From Sepiola atlantica (taxonomy: Eukaryota > Mollusca > Cephalopoda > Sepiida > Sepiolidae): DNA of 64,000 nt. The notes under the pieces were generated by a model. The model was not told the DNA's origin. It saw only the letters and a program-made list of their open reading frames with translations, and did no database searches. The DNA is taken from NCBI GenBank assembly GCA_963556195.1, contig OY744533.1, forward strand, positions 47,853,749-47,917,748, given 5' to 3'. Positions within the stretch are counted from its first letter, which is position 1. Every line of letters begins with the position of its first letter. A program made the position numbers and the translations under genes. Shown here piece by piece: positions 56,717 through 64,000 of the stretch.

Positions 56717-56867
56717 ATTTTATTTACACAGACATGTACAAAATCTGCGACACTGGCATGTCGATGTTATCGATCAACAGTTACTATAAACTGAGATCTC
56801 ACCAGGCAGAGTTAGAATCCGATCTTAACCTCAGATCATATTTGGAGATAATGAAATGGAGGGATAG

Positions 56868-56963
56868 AGAAGAAGAAGAAGAAGAAGAAGAAGAAGAAGA
56901 ACAACAACAACAAGAACAAGAACAAGAACAAGAACAAGAACAAGAACAAGAACAAGAAGAAAT
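56868..56963. repeat. (GAA)n/(CAAGAA)n microsatellite
   Basis: About ten GAA triplets followed by CAA triplets and (CAAGAA)n, inside the F2 left arm. Confidence 0.97.
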
Positions 56964-57052
56964 TTAACATTTCAAAAATTAACATTTCAAAAATTGAGGC
57001 CGTTAAAAAATTAAAAATTAAAAATCTAAAGACAAAAAACAAAAAACAAAAA

Positions 57053-57105
57053 AATCTAAAATCTGAAACAAACATTGCCCTGTTTGTTTCAGATTTTAGA
57101 TTTTA
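57053..57105. repeat. Hairpin at the inner edge of the F2 left arm
   Basis: TCTAAAATCTGAAACAAAC faces GTTTGTTTCAGATTTTAGA around about five bases (ATTGCCCT region). It marks a local inversion of the arm end. Confidence 0.85.
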
Positions 57106-57109
57106 GAAT

Positions 57110-57413
57110 TTTTGGGGGGGTTATTTGGCAATTTTGTTGTAATCAGCATTCTTTTTTGTTTGTGCAGTTACAGGCCTTGGTATTTGCTGTTTTCGTTGCG
57201 GTAGTTTTTTAACTTAGAATTTTATTGTTATGTTTTTTTAATTATTTTTTCTAAATTTTCGCCACAGCTATAGCTTAATTTGAGGGTGTTTTTAGTAAAA
57301 ATTTTATGCAGTATATTGTTGGGAGGTAAGTGTAGATTAATTAAGTCTAAAATTTTCTTACCGAGTTTTGTTTTTGCTTCCACTGTCATTGATGATAATA
57401 ATGATAATGTCAT
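57110..57413 (-). mobile_element. Penelope-like fragment inside F2
   Basis: Minus-strand frame: KTKLGKKILDLINLHLPPNN, ILHKIFTKNTLKLSYSCGEN, LEKIIKKT, then out of frame TANTKACNCTNKKNADYNKI. This equals the Penelope linker (HKIF.KNT.K.SYSC...I..H) and the Cys-containing CNC..K..C region before GIY-YIG. Related to 23100-23300. Confidence 0.75.
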
Positions 57414-57454
57414 TATCTATAACTTTATTATTTTATTTCAGTTATTATTATTAC

Positions 57455-57455
57455 C

Positions 57456-57490
<35 letters not shown>

Positions 57491-57981
57491 TATTATTATT
57501 ATAATAATAATAATTATTATTATTATTATTATTATTATATTTATTATCATTATTATTATCATTATTATTATTATTATTATTACTGTTTCCATCTTTATTG
57601 CTATTATTGCCATCATTATAACTACAACAACTATTTGTACTGTTCTGTTATTATTTATTAATTGTTCACTATCATTATTACTATTGTTAACATTACTAGG
57701 ATTACCACTCTGATTACTGCTGTCGGTAAAACCACTATTATTACTATTTTTATATGATTAGCATTATTGCAACCATTAACCCATATCATAATATCGGCAA
57801 ACATTATCTTATTATTTAATATTATTATGATAATAACGACCTCCTAGTATTTCTAATATTTCTTAATTATTCTATGTTTTTTCTTAAACTATTATTTTTA
57901 TAAATTCTTAAATATTATTGACCACCATTATCGTTGTCATTGTTGTCGTCGCTGTTATTATTATTACTATTATCATTATTA

Positions 57982-58022
<41 letters not shown>

Positions 58023-58200
58023 TAATTAATAACGCCGGCATTTTCTAGTTATTCTTTAGTTATATTTTTTAGTACTTTCAAATTAAATTAAACTATTATT
58101 ATTATTTTTATTATCATTCATTATTATTTTCATTATTTCACCTCAATTATTAGGGGTGTCTATTATTATTATTATTATTATTACTACTACTACTACTAAT
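57455..58200. repeat. (AAT)n/(ATT)n core of F2
   Basis: (ATA)n at 57455-57490, (ATT)n tracts at 57515-57600, 57955-58020 and 58155-58185, with AT-rich degenerate triplets between. Poly-Tyr/Asn/Ile frames are artefacts. Confidence 0.93.
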
Positions 58201-59041
58201 CCTGTTATACTTAACGAATATATTTATTCGATTTATTAATTTATTCATGGTAAGCTAATAAACTCTAGACAAATTATAAAGACCATATAAATCCAGAATT
58301 TGCGACACATTTGATCACCGCCCCACTAACACACCAATTACACGTGTCTGATCGGTTTGCCCGCACGCACGCATACACACATATACACAATATTATTGTT
58401 CACTTGAAAATACATTTATAAACTCGGCTTTAAAATAACTGTCTGTTTTTTTACACTTGATTCGTGCATGTCTACCTCCCCCTTCCTATTTTATATTTCC
58501 TATCTCTTCTCTCTCGATCTGAATCAACAGACGTTCTCTTTCTACTCCTTCTTTTCCTTTATGTGTCTACCTTCCCATCACCTCTCTCTTCATTATATGC
58601 CCCTCTTTCCACCTTATATTTTTATTTATTTATTTATTTATTTATTTGCCCTGTTTGTTTCAGATTTTAGATTTTTTTGTTTTTTGTTTTTTGTTTTTAG
58701 ATTTTTTAGATTTTTAATTTTTAATTTCTTAACGGTCTCAATTTTTGAAATGTTAAATTTGTTTTCTACTTCTTCTTCTCTTTCTCTATCCCTCCATTTC
58801 ATTCTCTCCAAATATGATCTGAGGTTAAGATCGGATTATAACTCTCCCTTATGAGATCTCAGTTTATAGTAACTGTTGATCGATAACATCGACATGCCAG
58901 TGTCGCAGATTTTGTACATGTCTGTGTAAATAAAATTATCATATAAAGCTCTATTTTGATATTGAGCACTTTTTATAAACCCGGTTAAAATTCTCTGGAT
59001 TACCACCCTGTAGATATTTTTTACCTGGATTATTACCATTA

Positions 59042-59045
<4 letters not shown>

Positions 59046-59127
<82 letters not shown>
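59046..59127. repeat. (TA)n microsatellite
   Basis: About 80 bp of TA between two outward-facing foldback ends. Confidence 0.97.
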
Positions 59128-59129
<2 letters not shown>

Positions 59130-59298
59130 CAAGGTAAAACATCCACAGGGTAGTAATCCAAGGAATATCAACCGGGTTTATAACAAGTGCTCAATATCAA
59201 ATAGAGCTCTTATATATGATTATTTTTATTTACACAAGCATGTACAAAATCTACGACACTGGCATGTCGATGTTATCGATCAACAGCTATAATAAACT
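59128..59298 (+). repeat. Foldback family F4, single arm
   Basis: TCAAGGTAAAACATCCACAG, GGGTAGTAATCCAAGGAATA, TCAACCGGGTTTATAACAAG, TGCTCAATATCAAATAGAGC, ACATGTACAAAATCTACGAC, ATGTCGATGTTATCGATCAA, then (TA)n. Only one arm is present. Confidence 0.88.
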
Positions 59299-59330
59299 AT
59301 ATATTTATACATATATATATATACATATAC

Positions 59331-59361
<31 letters not shown>

Positions 59362-59402
59362 CATATACATATATATATATATACATATACATATACATAT
59401 AC

Positions 59403-59434
<32 letters not shown>

Positions 59435-59436
59435 CA
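59299..59436. repeat. (TA)n/(TACA)n then (GA)n
   Basis: ATATACATAT-type repeats followed by (GA)n at 59413-59436. Confidence 0.96.
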
Positions 59437-59620
59437 AAGAGGGGGGAGAGACAGATGTAGGCAAATATGTTTGCGCATCTACTTTCTGTTTATTCACAGA
59501 CCAACGTTTTCAGGGTAAAAGCTTGATGATTGTTAATATATAATAACAGCGCATACATCAGTAGAAAATGTTAGCCTGAATTCTAGTGACCAAGATTTTA
59601 TTTATTTTTAAGTACTGTTA

Positions 59621-60362
59621 TAAAGAACGCACCGCGTTTCCGTGACTTCGCCTTATCAACGTTCGGGCAGGTCTCAAAAGCGCCCGAGAGTTGCCGAGGC
59701 GAAAACTGGCAAACGATAAATTGAAGACTGGCAGACTATAAATTCAGACGAATAAACTCAAAGTAAAATACACATATAAAAATAAAAATAACGAACAAAC
59801 CATCGCTAAACAACTGATATTAATTAGATGTATATGTTTTGGTTAAAGGAAACATTTTTAATCAAATATTTTTAAATAAAATGTTTTTTGTGCACCGAAA
59901 AGTTTCAAAATGTGACTTTTTTATATAACAAACAACGAAAGCACTGTTTTTACCCAATGTCTTTTTTTGTCTGTTTTTTTTCATTTTTTTCAATGTTTTT
60001 TTTTTTATTTTTAACATTTTCTTGATTTGAGTATGAGTTTAGGGTTAAGGGTTAGGGTTTAGGGTTTAGGATTAGGATTTAGGGTTTACGGTTAGTCTTT
60101 CGCTAGAAGTGGCCGTTGCTGACAGAACTCAATGAGTCCTTTAGGAGATTCAACGCGCTGATCGTAGAAAATCATTTTTTTTTTCAACGCGTTGCAGATC
60201 ATAGAAGTAAATTTCTTCCAAAAGTTATCGTCTGCTTGCTTGCAACCTGATTTTCTAATGCCTGATGCAACCAATCATGGTTATTAGCTTCGTCAACTCT
60301 CGGGCGCTTCCGAGACCTGTCCGAACATTGACGACGCGAAGTCACGGAAACGCTGTATGTTC
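59621..60362. mobile_element. TIR DNA element (about 740 bp, non-autonomous)
   Basis: Left end CGCGTTTCCGTGACTTCGCC...GTTCGGGCAGGTCTC...GCGCCCGAGAGTTG pairs with the right end GCGTTTCCGTGACTTCGCGT...GTTCGGACAGGTCTC...GCGCCCGAGAGTTG (read inward), about 75 bp with few mismatches. The interior is A/T-rich with telomere-like TTTAGGG repeats (60030-60095) and a 60-codon minus-strand frame of unknown nature. The superfamily is unassigned because no clear target duplication is visible. Confidence 0.82.
60030..60095. repeat. Interstitial TTAGGG/TTTAGGG-like array
   Basis: About eight imperfect units (TTTAGGGTTAAGGGTTAGGG, TTTAGGGTTTAGGATTAGGA). Lies inside the TIR element, so it is probably part of the transposon and not a telomere fusion. 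Confidence 0.8.
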
Positions 60363-61217
60363 TATATGAGAGTACCATTTTTAATTATGAATTATTTATC
60401 TAATATTTCCAACACCCTGCGTTTTTCTTCGGGAATGATGAATTAGGTTTCACTGGAACAGCTTGGTGTTTAAAGCGAAAACGAAACCACTTTGGGGGGG
60501 GGGGTAGTTATATTCTTACATTTTATTCGTGGTATTTATGGAAATAAAGTAATAAAAAAAACAATAGTAATAATAGTAATAATAAGAATAAATAATGATA
60601 AATAAATAATAGTAATAATAAGAATTAATAGAATAAATAAATAATAAAACCAAATATGGAAACAGATAGAATAAAATCACTTGACTTCATTAAAAAATTT
60701 AATTGGGAAATATTTACGTTAAATATATACTAAATTAATGCCGCTAATCTTAATTCTAAACTATTTGTTCATCCTTTCGTTTTCCACGGTGTGTACACGT
60801 AATCGCCCCAAAAAGCAGAATCTAATTTTTGTGAGGGCACAGATCAACAGAGGATGTTAATCTACAAAATTACCCATATTTTATTTTTTTAATATCATAC
60901 ATACCGACACGTAAGTGATCCCCACCCAACTATTGGCTGTTTTATGACTGTTGTAGAAGTTGTATTAATGGAAAAGTTGGGAGCTGGAGTAAGAGGGGAC
61001 ACCGAACGGAAGTTAAGTCAACCGCTTTAATTCCGGTCAGAGCTTTCTTCCTTTTCATCATTTTTTAGCCGACGTGACTTTAACGAGAGAAGAAGTGTTT
61101 TTTTTACGCACTGTCCCAAACGAGAACAGCACGCGTCGACTAACGGATGTTGTGAAATCTATTTATTTCATCTTATTTCCCTCTTTCTCTTTTCTCTGTC
61201 ACGCATGCATCTGATAA
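60363..61217. other. Unassigned sequence
   Basis: Contains a G-run at 60494-60506 and (AATAAT)-type short repeats at 60560-60650. No gene recognised. Confidence 0.4.
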
Positions 61218-62920
61218 AGCAAAACTTTTCGCAAAGATGTTTGCATCAAATTCCACTCTCTGCGTCAAAGTTCACCTCCCCTAGAATGTCCTCCTATGAC
61301 CGTAAACCCTGTAAGCAACATTTACATATCTTTTCGGGATGTTGTCAAATCTATCAAGAACCATGATACAAGTAAGGCAACCAGTCATGAAAGCATTCTA
61401 GTCATAATGATAAAGAAACTGCACCCGGAACTACCTCCCCTTTTTTACAAAGCTGTTCAATTGTTGTTTAAAGGGGATATCCTTTAAACAACTTTGTCAG
61501 TTTGCCCAGTATTTTAAGATTCTGAAGATAGGTCTTCTGTTTCTTCAGTACAGATCACTTAGTCTATTATGCGCCATGAGTAAGCTGTTTTAATCTGTGA
61601 TCAATCAAGCAGTTATCAATCACGTCAGCAAAAGTAATCTACTTAGTGACAAGTAATATAGATTTCGTCCTGCAAGATAAACAGCTGACGTGATGACTGT
61701 AATATCGAACAGGAACAGTAAATTGATCGATCGGGGCTTTGTTTCTCATGCGATAGCATTTGATGTATCAAAAACCTTTAGAAACGTTTGGCATAAAGGT
61801 TTGCTGCACAAGCTTGATAGCTATGCAATATCTGGAAATGTCCCCTTCAACGATCAAATCCTTTCTCTCTGATAGGTCTATAGAAGTTGGCGTTGATGGG
61901 CAGAAGTCGAAAGCACATAGTATCAATGCGCGTGTGCCTCAAGGATCTATTCTGGAGATATCCCATTTCCTGATAGCTATAAATGATATTTTTTGTCATA
62001 TTCTGAGATATTTCATTGGCATTTACACAGACGGCATTAATGTCTATTGAAGCACTTTAAAGAGCACTGATGATCGGAATCTTTCCGATTCTTTCTCTTT
62101 CGACATAGAGCACGTGGTGCAATGACGGAAAAGTGACTTGTTACATTTAATGCGTCTCAAACCTAGCTTCTCTCTTTTCACCACCAACGCTTTGATCCTC
62201 ACCCCAAATGAATTTCTCTACCCTTGAGGAAGCCCGTGCTATGATAAGCTTCTAGGACTGACCTTCCATCTAGACCGAAATGAAGACTTACATCAAATCC
62301 ATTGCTAAGGTCGCTGGAAAAATGGGTAGATCATTCTATCGTTCAAGGAGTACCTCACTTATGACGCAATACTCTACCAATATAAGAGTCTGTAATACTA
62401 ATATGTAATGCTAATATGTAATACTAATATGTAATGCTAATCTGTAATACTAATATGTAATACTAATATGTAATACTAATATGTAATACTAATCTGGAGT
62501 ACTGCTGCTACATCTGGGGACGTGCTGCTCAGATTACTCTCCCCTGCCTTAACAGAGTACAAAATCGACATCGAAACCTAGTTGGGATGATCTCTTCTCT
62601 TCCCTACAGCCTTTTAATCACTGAATAGAAGTCGCTTGCTCTATCTTTATTTTCATGGTAGATGCTAAACTAAGTTTCAATCTCAGTTTCTTATTTGTAA
62701 AACATTCACAACAAAACCTCGTCTACCTACAACCAATGTAAAGAAATACTTACTACCCCTTTGTACCTAAAACAAAATGGAACTTCAATTAACAAAGTTT
62801 CTTCCCAAGAACTTTCCGTCTTTGGTATACAATATCACGGAGTTGCTTCCCAGACGACTACAATATGATTGTTTTTAAGTCCAATGTTACCAAGTTCGTG
62901 TCGAGCCGTCCTCTTAAATA
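61218..62920 (+). mobile_element. LINE reverse transcriptase pseudogene, copy B
   Basis: Pieces in order and in several frames: KLFAKMFASNSTLC (61.22 kb), VVKSIKNHDTSKATSHESI, KKLHPELPPLFYKAVQL (RT motifs 1-2), AIAFDVSKTFRNVWHKGLLH and KLDSYAISG (motif 3), DGQKSKAHSINARVPQGSIL, LIAINDIF, IYTDGIN where the catalytic box (F/Y)ADDT should be, then LEYCCYIWGRAAQITLP and the tail MIVFKSNV (62.87 kb). Compared with copy A the second catalytic Asp is Gly. A 13-bp minisatellite interrupts it at 62391-62492. Confidence 0.85.
62391..62492. repeat. 13-bp minisatellite inside LINE copy B
   Basis: About eight units of TATGTAATACTAA with TATGTAATGCTAA and TCTGTAATACTAA variants. It lies where LYKATIRPCMEY is encoded in intact copies, so a coding segment has been amplified. 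Confidence 0.93.
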
Positions 62921-63129
62921 ATCAATTTGACCATCGTTTCCAATACTATCAAGGTGTTGTTCATCGACAATTGTCAATTTCATTAAGCCTTATCATCGAG
63001 TGGCATTTTGGCCTTAATAAGTAATAATTCATTAGTAATATTTTTAATTTAAAAATAATAACATGATAAGTCTTATCTGGGCTTTACTTCTCCATATTCT
63101 ATATGTTCCCGAATGTATGCCAGAGAAAC
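62921..63129. other. Short unassigned stretch
   Basis: AT-rich sequence between two retroelement ends. Confidence 0.4.
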
Positions 63130-63565
63130 GTTGATAACTCAAAAAGTATTTATCTAATCAGGATGAAATTTTAGTAGAGAGTGATTGTTATTAAACAGCA
63201 TCAAATTCATACATCAAATTTCTAAAAATCGGAAGTTAAAATTCCGTAAAAATTTCGACCATGACTAACTTTTAACGGTCAAGGTGAAACTTCATATAAG
63301 ATGCGGGGCTTGATTGGCGACAATATGGGACCAGTAGCTAGTCGCTACGGTAAATAGAACCGAAGACATCGCCAAAAGTATATATTTTATCCTTCCCGTG
63401 ATCTTGACCGTGATCTTTTATTTAGATATCCCAAAATTAAATCAGTTCTAAGTTAGACCAGGCCCAATAGTCTGACCAAGTCTCGGGACGATTGGTCAAG
63501 TGATGTTGACGCTAGGCTGTACACAAACAAACAAACATAATGACAAACCGACAAACACACTCCAC
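63130..63565 (+). repeat. Dispersed repeat, probable RTE-type LINE 3' end
   Basis: GATAACTCAAAAAGTATTTA, CAGGATGAAATTTTAGTAGA, CTAACTTTTAACGGTCAAGG, TGATCTTGACCGTGATCTTT, GGTCAAGTGATGTTGACGCT and the tail ACACAAACAAACAAACATAA. Such GACC(T/G)TGACC and CAAACAAAC segments end many RTE LINEs and their SINEs in invertebrates. Homologous tail at 415-500. Confidence 0.6.
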
Positions 63566-64000
63566 CGAAAATGCAACCCTTGGCAAAGTTAACAAATGAA
63601 AATTGACTTGTTAGAAGCAAAATTTGATTTGTCAGCTTAAATGCTATTTAGGTCTGACTATTAAAGTCCGACTAGATAACTTTATATGTTTGATTAGTAC
63701 GAATATCGAAATTACGAATAAAAAATGTTAAACTTCTTTTAAGCAACGATTTTATAACACGAGGAAATATATTTACATTCAAACAATCAACTATTTCATA
63801 AGCTAGTTTCTTTAGGATATTAAATTTTTGATGGGTTTGAAGATGACACGAAAATGTATTTCCAGGTACGGGGATTTAACTCACAGCCTTCAGCTTAGCA
63901 GAGGTTTCTGTTCAATACATCAATTCCCTCTTCCTTATACCGTTAGCGCTTCATTGTCACCTGTTGCATCATGCATGAAAGTGATCAGGCGTTTTCATCA
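63566..64000. other. Unassigned sequence
   Basis: A minus-strand GAGTTAAATCCCC near 63870 is a weak B-box resemblance; no A box, so no call. Confidence 0.4.

Larger units (their letters stand above)
56715..59040. mobile_element. Foldback element F2 with (AAT)n core
   Basis: Left arm 56717-57075 and right arm 58640-58940 are reverse complements: ACAGACATGTACAAAATCTG, CTGGCATGTCGATGTTATCG, GAGATCTCACCAGGCAGAGT, CGATCTTAACCTCAGATCAT, then AAAATCTAAAATCTGAAACA. The right side continues outward with AAAGCTCTATTTTGATATTG and ACCTGGATTATTACC, the family's outer part. The left arm carries a (GAA)n/(GAACAA)n expansion, the right arm only CTTCTTCTTC. The core has (AAT)n and a Penelope fragment. Confidence 0.82.

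Overview
This window looks like intergenic or intronic DNA from a metazoan nuclear genome. It is AT-rich, full of (TA)n, (AAT)n and (TG)n microsatellites, and packed with decayed eukaryotic transposable elements: non-LTR retrotransposons, Penelope-like elements, Helitrons, mariner and hAT remnants, MITEs, and elements derived from snRNA, 5S rRNA or tRNA genes. I see no host protein-coding exon I can defend, no operon structure and no bacterial or viral gene. The texture resembles a lophotrochozoan, perhaps a coleoid cephalopod or other mollusc, but that is an impression and not a demonstrated assignment.

Layout. 0-8 kb: a diverged direct duplication (601-948 and 1452-1755), copies of a dispersed family (here called P), and three minisatellites with 20-, 71- and 44-bp units. 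The 44-bp array has grown out of a P element. 8-14 kb: a mariner-type MITE inside a (TA)n tract, Helitron copy 1, an S-type MITE, a tRNA-like SINE head, two tandem 345-bp U2-snRNA-derived units, a 5S-rRNA-derived SINE and a foldback MITE. 14.9-19.0 kb: a 4.1-kb inverted-repeat (foldback) element with ~650-bp arms and an (AAT)n-rich core. 19-27 kb: a LINE 3' fragment, Helitron copy 2, an RTE-like LINE fragment, short U2-like units, a palindromic Q element, a Penelope fragment, and the best LINE reverse transcriptase (25.2-27.1 kb, minus). 27-36 kb: (TA)n islands, minisatellites, and a Penelope-like element with a GIY-YIG endonuclease domain next to a triplicated terminal unit. 36-41 kb: Helitron copy 3 with a nested MITE, a solo foldback copy, and Helitron copy 4 sitting inside a hAT-like transposase reading frame. 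41-50 kb: two other Helitron-type 3' ends, a tRNA-like SINE, LINE tails, mariner remnants, a tandem pair with a hammerhead-like core and a candidate solo LTR. 50-64 kb: Helitron copy 5, LINE, 5S and RTE-like fragments, a second foldback element (56.7-59.0 kb) carrying a Penelope fragment, a 0.74-kb TIR element, and a decayed LINE with a mutated catalytic box.

How it fits together: the sequence is a layered graveyard. Repeated themes are unique islands of transposon sequence bounded on both sides by (TA)n; tandem or inverted amplification of element ends; and non-coding-RNA-derived heads (U2, 5S, tRNA) on dispersed repeats. The observations most worth following are the foldback family with a microsatellite core, the U2-derived tandem units, the hammerhead-like cores in family P and next to the Penelope element, and the Helitron whose removal leaves a continuous hAT reading frame. 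Repeat families P, Q, R, S, D and T are labels made for this window only.
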